DNA of 64,000 nucleotides from Vanessa cardui (lineage: Eukaryota > Arthropoda > Insecta > Lepidoptera > Nymphalidae), in NCBI RefSeq assembly GCF_905220365.1, contig NC_061154.1:2666001-2730000 (forward strand), read 5' to 3'. A program made the position numbers and the translations under genes. Under the pieces are notes generated by a model. That model saw only the letters and a program-made list of their open reading frames with translations, ran no database searches and was not told the origin of the DNA. Shown in pieces: positions 1-12,150 of the stretch (within the stretch, counting starts at the first letter, position 1; each line of letters opens with the position of its first letter).

Positions 1-2700
1 TCATAACGACCGATCCCTTGAAAAAATATTCCGTGTCAACAAAATTTACTACAAATTTATTACGCTTTCTGTTGATAGTCTATCCGATAATGTCGCTTTT
101 TATAGTGAACACCTTAAATTATTAATATAAAATATAATTTCGAGTTCATTGACCCGTTGTATTCTTACTCTTGTACCTAAGAAAATTATGTATATTTATT
201 TTTAATGAGGATGAGTAGATCAAATTGATCGATATTTCTATGATTTAAGTTACATAAACGTACAGTTTTTGTTTTAAAATATTGTTTAAATTATTAACCA
301 TTTTTTATCGAATATCTTCCAAAACTCTAGTATCTATAATATCTATCATCATCATGTCAAACAAAAGATACTTTTTACCGTGGAATGGGCACCTAGTAAT
401 ACGGGCCACTCTTATGCTAAACTCAGACACCAGCTGTTCACAGATACCGGACTATGATACGAATGTACAATCAAGCCAAATATAAATATATATTTAATGT
501 AAAGGGAACAGAAAAGTAATATCATTAGTTCATGGCAAAAAGTATATTTGCAACTTTTCTTCGCCACTGTTTAGGCTCAATGATTTTCTACCCTAGGTCT
601 TAGGTTATCAAAGTAACGCTAGTGAGTAATAAAAGCGTTTTGAACCTTGAAGTATATATCCTCTTCGACTACATCATACTAGTTAAGTATGTTTCAAAAT
701 ATATAACATTCGAATATAGAATACTGAGAAATTTTTCCCGTAATTATATCGATATAATTTGAGCCTTTATTATTGCAAACTGTTTAATTATTCATTTTCG
801 CTTAATGACATGTGTATATTTCACACGGTTTGATACTTCGCGCCTGAGTCTATTTGCTTTTCCATGCCAAGGACGCGTTGATTGCAATGTAACCGAAAAT
901 ATTAAATAAACTTAAATTTTATACAGAAACAATTTACACTGTGATTATTTTACGAAAACTTTAAAAAAGTATACGGAGTAAGTTATTAATAATATCAAAA
1001 CGTTTCTCAGTTTTAACCATTGAAATATAAGCACAGTTAAATATTATGTAAGTAAAGTAAATAATATTTAGTGTGCTTCTCCTAAGATGTTCTAATATAA
1101 ATGCACATTGAGCAACAGAGAAAGAAAATAACACGTGAAAGCCTGATTTCTCGGATGCAATTTAGCATATGTGTATACTCGAATTTAAACAGCGAAGTGG
1201 AGCTAGTTTCTAACTGAAAGAATAGATGATGTCATTTAACAGTTTGACTTACCACCAGTTAGGAAAACCAAAATAACAGCTGTGTTCGTTCGATTTTCAT
1301 TTTAAAGTTAAAGAATAATTCAGTCGAGTATGCTTGACGAGCTGTGTTAAATCTACTAAATTGGTTATTACGGATCACTATTATGCCACTGTTGACACTA
1401 AATTGAATTGAATTAAAATTTTTTTATAAACTTTAAAAATAATAATATGTTGAATTATGAATTATTTCTTAAACCGCTGAGTGTACTATGTTAAGTAATA
1501 ATATGTTATAAGCAAAAGTATTTCTGTTTGATAGATTAAATGAATGTTTGGCTCTTAAATTCCATCGAAGCCTTTTAATATATGCTGTGTTTGGTTTTTT
1601 TTCTTGTATTTGCTAAATAGTAATAAATGAGAATTCAAATATCACGTTTTAAATATTGGTAATATTATTTATAATGTCTGTTTAATCCAATCATGAAAGT
1701 CAATCCATGCCTTGTATTCATACAATATTCACCAAATATTGTAATATTACAAACATATCTACACGATTTTAATATAAATGTATAATACTCACATTTTTAA
1801 AAGAAACCAAAGAACTCGCGCTTAAGAACAAAATACATACCTTTTTAAAATGTTTAACCAGTTAGTTTAAGCAATCAAAAATTTAATCTCGACCAATTAA
1901 ATCGTCCCCCAAGGGTGATCTAACGCTATACAGAGCTTACGAATTTAACGATGTGAAAGTACTAGATATTAAAGGGCCCTTAACTTTCCAATTTACCTTT
2001 GAAATACAAAGCTGATTAATTCAAACGGTTCTTAGGAAACGGTTACAGCGCTCTGAGCTACGAAATTTTGCTTTTGAACTTTTAAATATAAGCAAGAAAA
2101 CAATTTTGGTATAGGAAGTCGGAGTAAATTTTAATTATCGTTTTATTTTTCTTGTCTCTGAAAATGAAATAAAATGTGTTCGTGTAATACAATATACACG
2201 AACGTATGTGTGTATTTGAAGACGCGAAAAGTTCAGTTTACTATCTCCACAAAACCCACCCACACTACAAATCTCATCCCAGTCAGAAACATATATAGTT
2301 CGAGGTGCTCTCCAAACAATACGTCTCCAACATACCAACTTAAAGGAAAGAAATATATTTAGTGTGCATGTATGTGTGAGTGTGTCGCTCGTAACAATTT
2401 ATTTTACAGATAAAATTTTCCTTTAAAGAGAATAAATAACGTGATAAGTATGTAGTGAGCGTTCTCAGTAGAATCTATTTTTACACGTGTGAAGTTATTA
2501 AAGTATTATCATATTCTAGTATCTCGCGTAACGGAGCGTAATATTTCCTACACGATAATAAGAAAATTTTCAGTACGATATTAACCGCTTAAGTGGCTCT
2601 TATGAACGTATATAATCATTTTTCTTTAACTTTTTTTTCATTCTTTTACAGATATTTTACAATTTATATTCTAGATTTTTTTATATTGGCTTTATTATAA
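1..2700. other. AT-rich non-coding stretch, no feature seen
   Basis: No recognisable repeat, RNA gene or coding exon was found here. Short open frames on both strands around 2135-2362 overlap each other and lack coding character. If the exon-1 candidate at 10758-10837 is real, this DNA would lie in its first intron (inference). Confidence 0.5.
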
Positions 2701-2701
2701 T

Positions 2702-2877
2702 ACATATATTAACATAAGAATTAATAACATTAAATGCTTAAATATATAAAAATATGAACTAAAACTAGTTACTGTATAAATCTTGACCGCGTGGAATGGT
2801 GGCAAGAATGCTAGCAGCATTTCCCCGTTGAATCGCAATTCCGATCCTCTGGGTAAAAAAAGAACCAGCCCTCTCTA
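2702..2877 (-). mobile_element. 5'-truncated LINE 3' end (same family as 21363-21803)
   Basis: Read on the minus strand this segment matches the last part of the LINE relic at 21363-21803. It starts at the 'gagctggttc' region, runs through 'gattcaacggggaaatgctg' and 'ccattccacgcggtcaagat', and ends with 'agcatttaatgttattaatt'. It retains only the last codons of the reverse-transcriptase C-terminal region plus the 3' UTR. Where the + copy carries a long (AT)n run, this copy has only a short 'atatttttatatat', so the AT tract probably expanded after insertion of the other copy. The family is inferred from the coding part of the longer copy. Confidence 0.8.
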
Positions 2878-4646
2878 ACTATTATAGATTGAAACGGTAT
2901 ATTATAAACATTTTTATATCAATTGTAAAGAAATTATATTCTGGAAAAAAGAAAAACTGTAAACTGAAAGATAAAGTATGTTTCCTCTCTTAAATTAAAA
3001 GAAAAATGTCGTAAAGACTTCAGCGATATTTACTTACAAAGTCCATTTAAGCCACGCGGTGGAATAAATTTCACAACTCCTTAAGAAAGGAGCTTGTGCT
3101 TCACGGTATTATATGTTATTTTACATTCAGTCTCAAATGAACAAATTTGTTTTAAAAATAACTTTAAACATTTTAATGTAATTAATATTTTTCAAACAAT
3201 GCAAATATTTACATAAATGAAATGAAAAGATATAAGAAAACTATTACAAAATTTACCTGTTAATTGAAAATTGTATTAAAATTATAAATCAAAGTTTATA
3301 AAATAAAATCCTTAGTCTAGGATTATTCCAGTTTTCTCTCCGTTAAAACCACATTAGTACAAAATTATATTTAATATAGTCTTCCATTTATCTCTGTTCA
3401 AAATATCTAAATTCAATCAGTTGCGAAATTCAATATGGCGGAAATATTTTCTATAGAATGTATAATTTTTTTATAGTTACATTTCCCTCGAATCGTATCG
3501 TACCTACCTGACACATTACCAGCGATAGGGAATCAGCTCAAGCTTCCAAAACCTTGTTCTTAAAAGAAGTTTTCTATTTCATCCATGGAAACTTACATGC
3601 TACTGGTTTCATATTCTTTCTCTCGTAATAATTCAAATCACGAAGCTCTATACGTTAATGAAAAACACAAATATGTATTTCTCATTATCAGAACGTACTT
3701 TAAAGCAATATTGATATTATATACTCGTATCGAGAACCAATTATAAGTTATATCGATATTTTTATTTCCTCAAATTATATATACATTTTGAAATTGCTTG
3801 TAGTTCATTGTAGTGTGTTACTTTTAATAATGATACTTCCATTTTTGTATACCATTCGTTCGTATTTTTTAATACAGGTGATGCGTGGAATATATCGTGG
3901 TCTTAAAATATGTTTTACTAAGTTAAGTAACATTTTAGGCGCGTTACGAAAAAACGAAAAGAAAAATATGAAAATGAATGTTCATTATGTGCGAGCACAG
4001 GGTGATATGAAAACTAAAAATGATGATGAATAAAAACGTTGCTCGAATTAGGCAACTTGAAATCTTACCTTATTTTTAAATGTTTACTTAATTAATAGTT
4101 TCAATTGTCTATATTTAAATTTATGACGAAGTTTCTTAATCCTGTAATAACTATCTTTTTCTTATTAGTCTATTGATTATCGTTTCTATTTTAATAATAC
4201 CCATTAAGTAAATCTTCTAACGTGCTTCAATAAGTATGTGTACCTTTTTTTATTGTTAACAGGGGTCAATGCACCTTCTAAATATAACTTACTAAATATT
4301 AGCAGTTGTCTATATTTACGTTTTGAGAGATTAGTCATAGCTTACTTAAAACGCACAAACGTTTTAAGATATCCCTTTATATATCGTTGACCGTGACCGG
4401 AATGGATATAAGAGCGAAAGCAAATATAATTCACGTGTATTTTCATAGAGAAATGTGCACGATAATATCTCGTCGACAGGCTAATATTCGAGGTTGGCCT
4501 CCGTAGTAGAAATTCTGAATTATATTATTAGAAATGCAATTCCTAGCAACAATTATACGAACTAAAATATTTATTGTGCAGTAAATATCTGAAGCCTTTT
4601 TTTATTATAGCTAAAAAGAAGTATCGATGTGATACTTAAAATTAAT
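2878..4646. other. AT-rich non-coding stretch, no feature seen
   Basis: No repeat family or exon was recognised. The open frame at 3788-4033 begins with TTG, not ATG, and has no similarity I know; I treat it as chance. Confidence 0.5.
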
Positions 4647-4963
4647 GGAGCTGAGATGGCCCAGTGGTTAGAACGCGTGCATCTTAACCGATGATTGCGG
4701 GTTCAAACCCAGGCAAGCACCACTATATATATGTGCTTAATTGTGTTTATAATTCATCTCGTGCTCGGCGGTGAAGGAAAACATCGTGAGGAAACCTGCA
4801 TGTGTCTAATTTCATCGAAATTCTGTCACATGTGCATTCCACCAACCCGCATTGGAACAGCGTGGTGGAATATGTTCCAATCTCTCTCCTTAATGGAAGA
4901 GGAGGCCTTATCTCAGCAGTGGGAAATTTACAGGCTGTTACTTTACTTTACTTTACTTTTACT
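4647..4963 (+). mobile_element. Metulj-type tRNA-derived SINE, full length with target duplication
   Basis: A full SINE copy. The tRNA-derived head contains 'gctgagatggcccagtggtt' and a B-box-like 'gggttcaaaccc'. The conserved middle 'tctcgtgctcggcggtgaag' follows, then the 3' region 'gcagtgggaaatttacaggc' and a (TTACTTTAC)-type tail. It is flanked by a 10-bp direct repeat, acttaaaatt, at 4634-4643 and 4961-4970, as expected for LINE-mediated insertion. Such SINEs are transcribed by RNA polymerase III and carry no protein; the open frame running through it is incidental. The name Metulj is from memory of Heliconius repeats. Confidence 0.92.
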
Positions 4964-5026
4964 TAAAATTTTACATCAACGTAAATAATCGTGTCAAGTC
5001 GCACGCGAAGCGATTTGCGCTTATAT

Positions 5027-5064
5027 GCTACGCTGAGTGCTACGGAACGCTACGAGTTGCTACG
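5027..5064. repeat. Four spaced GCTACG hexamers
   Basis: The hexamer gctacg occurs at 5027, 5039, 5049 and 5059, spacing 12, 10 and 10 bases, in otherwise AT-rich DNA. It may be a decayed short tandem repeat; no function is claimed. Confidence 0.4.
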
Positions 5065-5871
5065 AAATATCAGATACTTAGTCTTTTAAATATATTAGAA
5101 TTTCTGATATTATATTAACTTACTTAAGGAAAGTGTTCATTATTAAATATAATTTATAAACTAATAATTGTTTTAACATGTTAGTGAAAAATATATATTT
5201 CCGATAGCTTTGAATTTGAAATCTCCTCAGGGCTCTACGTGATACGGAGATTCTAGAGGTTGATATTAATTCGTAGTTTTGTGTTAAAATATTATGGATA
5301 CAATAATATTATCTTAGAGCATCTATTCTGAAAACAATTTGTTAGTCAACATTTATCCAACGTACATCTCCATAATAAAATATAAGTTCATCCTATTAAG
5401 TATGCAATATTGATAAAAGTTATGTCCTTCATAAAATTTTATTGCCGATTCATAATCTACATTGTCTATTGCATATAATTTCTCTGACGATATAATGACG
5501 CTGACTATAAAATAATTTTACCTTCGTAACCAACAATAAAACTGTCTATAATCTTGTGTTACATAAACGTTTTTAAATTACATAGACAGAACGGCAATAA
5601 ATCTGTTATTTTCAATGAATGACTGGATGCCGTAATATACGTTCATATAACACATGTTAAATCAAATTTCTGTTTAATTTGACGTTATTTAATTCATACA
5701 TTTATGACGAGCTGTCTGGTGTGGCTTCAACATCGTTTAACGTTTTTGATCGGCCCTGTAGTTCGTAGCGTAATAGTATTTTATCAACAATTTTGTTAAT
5801 CAACTATTTATTTATTGCAATTGTTTTTTCATTTTAAACTTTGAAACGTCAGATAAGCGCATTCAACAACA

Positions 5872-6174
5872 AGAGCCAAGATGGCCCAGTGGTAAGAACC
5901 CGTGCATCTTAACCGACGATCGCGCGTTCAAACCCAGGCGGGCACCACTGTATATTTATGTGCTTAATTTGTGTTTATAATTCATCTCGTGCTCGGCGGT
6001 AAAGGAAACCTGCATGTGTTTAATTTCTAAGAAATCCAGAAATAAATCATGTGTATTCCACCAACTTGCTTTGGAACAGCGTGGTGGAATATGTTCCGAA
6101 CCATTTCCACAAAGGGAGAGGAGGCCTTAACAGAGCAGTGGGAAATTTACAGGCTGTTGTTGTTATTGCAGTTG
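5872..6174 (+). mobile_element. Metulj-type SINE, (GTT)-tail subtype
   Basis: A full-length but more diverged copy of the same SINE as at 4647: the head is 'gagccaagatggcccagtgg' and the middle lacks the 'aaacatcgtgagg' block. The end is 'gtgggaaatttacaggctgt' followed by 'tgttgttattg', unlike the TTTAC tail of the first copy. Flanking 11-bp sequences attcaacaaca (5861-5871) and attcaaaaaca (6175-6185) differ at one base and look like a target-site duplication. Confidence 0.88.
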
Positions 6175-7639
6175 ATTCAAAAACATACAAACAAGACTAC
6201 TACGTAATTAGGTATACTCCATGTAGCTTAGCAAGTGTGTCAGAGCAAAAGAATAGTATTGCAATAAAAGTAAACTTGGTAAGAATTATTTCAGAAGTTT
6301 ATTTTAAATTTTACTTATTTATTTTGTATGTTACGTGTATTCACTCTTTCACATTAGAAAAGCGACGTAAAATAATCCTTAAATCTTCTTAAAACCAGTG
6401 ACTCCACTCAGCTAATTTAGTTACTCATTAATAATATTAGTAAGTCACCAATTTGTAAGCCACAAATTTACCATGTCATAGTCACATAAGAAGTATTATA
6501 AATAAATTACCTACAAACGTTTCTGGTAAACGTTATAAAAAAATCGTAACCTTAAAATTATACACCGTTAATTAACAGTTAGTTTCCGCTCCAAGCCCAT
6601 GTTTCGTGCCAAGGCCAACACAGTTCGTTTAAAGTTGATTAGATCTTTCTAATGGAATGGTAACATAAATGACACAAAAAGTATTCATTGCACGCTCTTT
6701 GAAATGTACACTTTTCTACGTAATTTATCCAAGAAATCTTCGGTATCTATGAAGATACAGATCTCATAAAGCCATCTCTCTAATGAAATATTTTTAAAGG
6801 GATTTTAATATTACGGGTATTTCTTGAACCTCAAAGCATTCATCCTCGTAATAAGAGTCTTTGATAGTTTATTCATAATATACAAAATCAAACAGCTTTA
6901 AATTTAACAGTATTAAGTTCAAGAGGATAATTTTTGTGTAGATCAAAAAGTGTTATATTTAGAACAATAATTAAGAATCCATTAAAAAAATGTGTTTTTA
7001 TATCATACTTTTTTATTAAATTATAATTTTATGGATGTTGTTTTCAACCAATAATATTTTGGCAAAATTTTCTAATGACACATTAGGCTATACTGAAAAA
7101 TAAAACCGTTTACCAACGAGCACGTGAAGACATTAAATTTATTATTTGCTGGAACTGTACCCATGATCGCAGGTATTCTCTCCTCAGGAATATCTTTAGT
7201 GATTTTTTTCATAGCTTTAAAGAATTATTTCATAGCTTATCGTATTAAATAGAAAATAATAAACAGTTACTAGTAGTAATACATTTTAATCGCAAGTCTC
7301 ATCAAGTCCAGTAAACATTTCTACGTTTCGAAAAGAAAATGCACCCTTTTCTTCGTTTCATCGTCATTAAGTTGTCAAAACGGAATATAAACGACTAAAA
7401 CTGGTATTTAGGTTGCATGAAACGTACACCATTACTCAAACTTTGAAATCTATAGTATTCGTATCGTAAGCATAAAATGTTTTCAATAATAATATTTAAT
7501 GTGACAGATTTTTTTTATTGAATAAATGGCGACGAACTTATTTCTATATTTATATACGGATATACGGAATAATTACGGAACAATTACGGAATTGTTTTTT
7601 TTTTCTTTTTCTTGGATTGCTCACAAATTAGTAGATAGC
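6175..7639. other. AT-rich non-coding stretch, no feature seen
   Basis: Nothing recognisable apart from poly(T) near 7594-7612. Confidence 0.5.
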
Positions 7640-7730
7640 CTTCGTGTATGTTCGTCTGAGTAGGTTTCATCCACTCATCAGATATTCTGCCTGAAAGCAA
7701 TAATGCTTGGTGTTGTGGTACCACCGAAAC
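7640..7730 (+). repeat. Diverged fragment of dispersed repeat A
   Basis: It resembles the 5' part of the 300-bp repeat best seen at 27984-28278: 'gttcgtctgagtaggtttca', then 'ccactcatcagatattctgc' and 'aaagcaataatgcttggtgt'. It is truncated on both sides. Repeat A is a lepidopteran non-autonomous element ending in 'ataccataaaaaa' at its 3' end, inferred to be mobilised by a LINE. Confidence 0.6.
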
Positions 7731-10700
7731 CACCCCACAAATCCCAGTGATGGGATCCCTTGTAAGTAGCATACTGACGAGAATCACTAGAATACTTATT
7801 GTTCGAAAAAAACAACAGCGATGACGTATAAAGCCGCACAAAGTAATTCACACATACGTTTGTATTCTAAATATAAGCAGAGTTAAAATTGACTAGTAAA
7901 TACGATTTGAACATCTGAAGCGGCATTTATGAATGAGCATAGAGTGTTGATATTAATATTAAAAATTCAGGTTTCACTTAAGCTATTGAGAAATGCTCGA
8001 CATATTTCGGTAGACTACAGTTAAAATCGACGCTGTGCGGAAGCGTAGCTTCGTTGTCGGTGAATTGATCTCGTGATATCGATGATAAAATCAGAACATT
8101 AATAATTATTTCGAACATACCATGCTCATTTCTCTTTCCCAATATACATGTATTATTTTGGAGTGACGCCTTTGCTAACGTAAAGTGGTTACGTGTTAAC
8201 GTTTCGAAATGGTAGTAGTTTTATTGTAATAAAATATTTGATTTAACAAAATATATCATTTTTATTTATTAAAAGTGGACACACAGATCACCAATGATAG
8301 TTGTTATCTGTTTTAAATAACACATAAATATAAAAGTATTTCATACAGCGGTTTCATCTCTCTCTCTATTTTTGTCTCTCTTTGTGTGTGTATGTGTGTG
8401 TACCGAGATCACCGGATCAACATGATTCTGAAAATGAACCTGAATTAATGAATGACAATGCAGAACAAAAATTTCTTGGTTCTAGTGTGTACTATAAAAA
8501 TAATTACCTATATCAATTCGATGTTATTATTACATTTAAATGATTATCAATCATAAATACAAAATATTAATCGCTTGATTTATTTTCCTACTTACAATTA
8601 AGCTGTTACCTCAAGTTTAACATGTACAGCATGAAGATTAACCACGTGAACTGAAACTTAACAACGTAGTCGTAATTTAAACCGTTTCATGGCGAGCTTT
8701 GTGTGTCTTAATCCATTATGTATCGGCTTAATTATTGAGTGCACGAAATACCATTAAACATTAAAACCAGCTGATTGCTACACAAGTAGGTCAAGTTACA
8801 AGCGTTTTTTTTTTAATTAATTCTTCTTCGAAATAAAGTTTCAAATTAATTACTGAGCTAATTAATTCGAAAACGTTACCTGAATTTTTTTTTGTCTTTT
8901 CATATAACAGTGTCGCCAATATTTAGTCATAGTTTACTATTTTCGTTAAAATGTTACTGCTGCGCCTTAGTAGGTTATAGGCAGGGTGTTATCTGGGCTA
9001 TAAGCTTTGTCAATGAATGGGCTATCTAACGTAAAAACAAATTTTCAAAATTGGAATGATAGATCCCGATTAGCGTATCCAAACAAATACACACTTTCTA
9101 TCTATTATATTTATTAGTATAAAACAAATATGTATAGAATTTGCTTAGATAATGTCTGCAATTGTACTACGTTTGTAATGAAAAACGAACGCACCAATAT
9201 AGTTCAAAGATTTATCCAATAAGAGAATACCTACAAAAGGGAATTTTACTTTGTGCAAATACTTGTTCGATTTTCAAAATAGCCAATTTGAATTTAGTCA
9301 AACTTGGAAGTCGCTTTTCAGTGTCAGTTTAAAAAAAAACAACGGAAACTCTTAACGGTTTATATGAAAAGATTCATAAAAATATTAAAAAATTAAATTA
9401 ATTTAATTCCAAATTCGAATATTTTTGGAAATATTGATTTAAATATTTTTTTATTCATTACATTCGCGCTTTATCGGTTGCGAAATAAATCTTAAATTTT
9501 CATATGACGTCAATTAAATAAAAATACATAGAAAACTGTTTAGAAAATTATAACGATTTATTAAACTACTGAATGATTGATAAAACAATTAAATTAATAA
9601 TAGCTTAAATTAAATAATAATTATTAATATAAAAATAGCATTAAGCTACGAGTTAAAATCAAAATTATTAAAGTTGAAGATGTTGTTTTTTTGTTATATT
9701 TTATAATTTCATGAATTTTTATGTAAAATAATAAAAGCTAATTTCAATTAATTAATTAGCAAACTGAAGTATGTTCTTGAGCTTTTATTTCAAAAAGAAC
9801 AAATTATCTTTACAAAATATAATGATTGGCGTATTTTTATAGACAATTACATTTTATTTATAATATATAAACAGCACAATACTAAGAATGTCTGAAAAAG
9901 CATAATCTTTAGTTATTCTTGAAATATCTGATGAATAATTAAATAAGACTACGATTTGAGAATTTGTCTTTATTTTGATATTAAAAGTGTTCGATAAAAA
10001 CAAAAACACAAAAAATAATAAAGTTCAATACACTCCCAATTTTATAATTAATTTGAAACAGTGGTTACGGCAAAAAATACCTTTAGAATTCACAGAAACG
10101 CCGAGATGAAACAATGAAACAATGAACGCTTATGCCAAAATCTTAGACGAATCGATAAATTCAGTCCCACATCAACGCAACTGCTACGCTTTTTCTTAAA
10201 ACAGTTTAATCGTCAACACAAAAAAAACAAAAACAAAAAACTTAATATAATCGTCACTATACTTTAAATTTCAAATGCGTATATTTTTTATTTCGATATA
10301 TTTAATTACGAAACTGTAATATTTCGTCTTTGCGCATGTGACCTTCTAAACTACGTAAGCGTAAACCCGAACCGCAGCCAAATATTAAAATACAGACATT
10401 ACGTCACTTTATTCAATCACAAAAAGTCGTTAAAATTTAAATTTCCGTCCTTAAATACGATTGCACTCGACGCACGGTGCAATAGTTCGCTGCAAACTTT
10501 CGAACGGCAAAACTTTTTTCGATGATTTATTGACCATCTTAAACTACTTAAAGCACAATTTATGCATCACAGATCGATAGAACATTTATTAAACTATCGT
10601 TTTAATACAAATTAAACTAAAAAAAAGTTAATTTTAATTCATGATTTTATTAAAGTAACTCCGTAAAATCTCTTTGTTGCGTGGCTGAAACTTCTCATTT

Positions 10701-10751
10701 GCAGAGTTCGAAAAAAGTTTTGCCAGTTGTAATCGCTCTAGTAATTCATAT
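7731..10751. other. AT-rich stretch next to exon 1, no feature seen
   Basis: About 3 kb with no recognised repeat, which is unusually clean for this window. Low-complexity TCTC/GTGT runs lie near 8356-8402. If exon 1 at 10758-10837 is correct, this is the first part of intron 1. The lack of insertions could reflect regulatory content, but I see no specific site. Confidence 0.45.
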
Positions 10752-10757
10752 ACTTAC

Positions 10758-10837
10758 GCGACATAATCAGCTTGTGGGAGGAAAGCTGCCACGAGCGCTA
10801 TAAGAAGCAGCGGCGCGCTGCGGAAGCGGCCGCTCAT
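10758..10837 (-). CDS. Candidate first coding exon: signal peptide and splice donor
   Basis: On the minus strand an ATG at 10837-10835 opens a 26-codon frame plus two bases that ends exactly at a consensus 5' splice site, GC|GTAAGT (intron starts at 10757), so the intron would be phase 2. The N-terminus MSGRFRSAPLL continues LIALVAAFLPQADYVA. Two arginines come first, then about 14 hydrophobic residues rich in L and A, then a polar stretch: a classical secretory signal peptide or a type I membrane-protein leader. Codons are GC-rich, in sharp contrast to the flanks. The next exon was not found in 1-10757, so the product is unknown. Secreted factors, immunoglobulin-superfamily adhesion proteins and receptors often have such a first exon and a long first intron, but nothing here chooses between them. 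Seen: frame, leader, donor. Inferred: that it is a real gene. Confidence 0.62.
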
Positions 10838-11085
10838 AGCGGGATCACCGGTCGCATGAAGTATGAGATAGGACGCGTGACACCGCCGCCGCGTCAGTCG
10901 ACGGACTGCTCGCTCGACGCGCGCCGTACTCTGGTATCGATCCCTGTGACCCGGACACTGCTTGCCCCGCTATCGACCGTAGCGCCACCACACGCCCGAA
11001 TATACTACACTCCTAATTACGACACGGGGCGGTCGCATTAAAACTTCACGTGCGCGCCCAAATATATCTTCCAATCGGCGATTTT
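10838..11085 (-). promoter_or_regulatory. CpG-rich promoter and 5' UTR of the exon-1 gene
   Basis: This is the longest GC- and CpG-rich block in the window, directly upstream (minus strand) of the candidate start codon. On the minus strand, in order, it shows an inverted CCAAT box (ATTGG, 11075-11071), an AT-rich 'aagatatatt' at about 11070-11061, an E-box CACGTG at 11052-11047, and then about 200 bases of GC-rich leader. Transcription would start around 11040-10990 if the AT-rich element acts as a TATA box; no strong initiator was identified. The base before the ATG at -3 is G, acceptable for initiation. An open frame on the + strand through the same block (10772-11041) is a by-product of the GC-rich composition. 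Confidence 0.5.
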
Positions 11086-11984
11086 TTAATGTCACGCCTA
11101 CCCCTTTCATGGAAAAGCGGCTGTTTGTATAATATTGTCTAAGTAATTACAAGTAAATCTAATTTGATAAAACTATTATAAAGTACTGCTATCGTAAACT
11201 TTTTCTGTTGTTTATTTTTTTATGGCACACTCGCTCGTGAGAATAAGTGAATAATTGTTAATGTTTACTTTATTGGGAAGAACTTTAGTAAAATTGCAAT
11301 GGTATGCCACCTACCGGCAACTATTTGATAAATATCGAAGAAAACGATGCTGTCAAGTAAATTATAACTTTTACAAAATATTAATTATTTTTTATTTTAT
11401 TTATGAATAAAATTGACTAGAAAAAAAAATATTATCGTGTCGGTGTGTGTGTAGTGGTACATAATTATATCGCACAATAAATGCTGCAAATTTTTACTCT
11501 AAGTAGAGCTGAGTACGGGTTCGATCAACTATTATTCTATCGTCAAATAAAAATTACTTAATCCATACTATACTAATATTTATACTTTGTTTGCATAAAT
11601 TTTATTTTTAATTTTAGAAATTTTTAAAGCGTTGTTCCACATTAACGGCGGAAATTACTAACAAATCCTTATAATCCTTAATATTTATTTCTTTCTTCCT
11701 TAAAAAATCATTCGGATTAAATTTTACAACACGAAAAAGTTATACGTGATGATATAATTTTTCAACTCAATCTCATTCGTTGCTTTTTGAATATTATTTA
11801 CCAAAGATAAACTTTTCAATGCGGGCTTAAAGATTGGACACACCTAAGCGACCGAGCCAAAACGTGTAGAGATTTTAATCGAGACCAAAATCTAATCGCT
11901 CTAAAAAATTCCTTTCGTTAAATTATATTTCTGTTATAAATATACATAAGTTTTTTTGTTTCTTAAAATTTTTAAACGATCTAC

Positions 11985-12150
11985 CTGGTGGTAAGTGACC
12001 GCTACGCATATATATTGGTGCATTAAGACATTTTTATCATACCTTGCAACCCCAAAGCGCCACTCAGGGTCGTAAAATCTTAACTATTGATAGAGTAGTA
12101 ATACTGGCTCACTCGCTTTTCAAAAGGAATCACCAAAACACATGTAATTT
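11985..12150 (-). repeat. Strongly diverged fragment of repeat A
   Basis: On the + strand it shows 'acctggtggtaagtgaccgc', 'gcaaccccaaagcgccactc' and 'taatactggctcactcgctt'. These are decayed forms of the 3'-to-5' landmarks of repeat A (compare 59149-59577). Old insertion. Confidence 0.45.

Noticed and set aside
2135..2362. Possible exon in intron 1 (frames on both strands)
   Set aside because: The minus frame has plausible residues, but no consensus acceptor/donor pair or known motif could be matched, and the plus frame overlaps it.
3788..4033. 81-codon frame with a hydrophobic start resembling a signal peptide
   Set aside because: It starts with TTG, lies in AT-rich DNA that yields hydrophobic codons by chance, and has no promoter or splice context.
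4647..4740. tRNA gene (polymerase III boxes in the SINE head)
   Set aside because: The tRNA-like part continues into the SINE body, no complete cloverleaf is formed, and the same head recurs in many copies.
10772..11041. 89-codon open frame on the plus strand in the GC-rich island
   Set aside because: Open by composition; the opposite strand has a signal peptide and splice donor that explain the island better.
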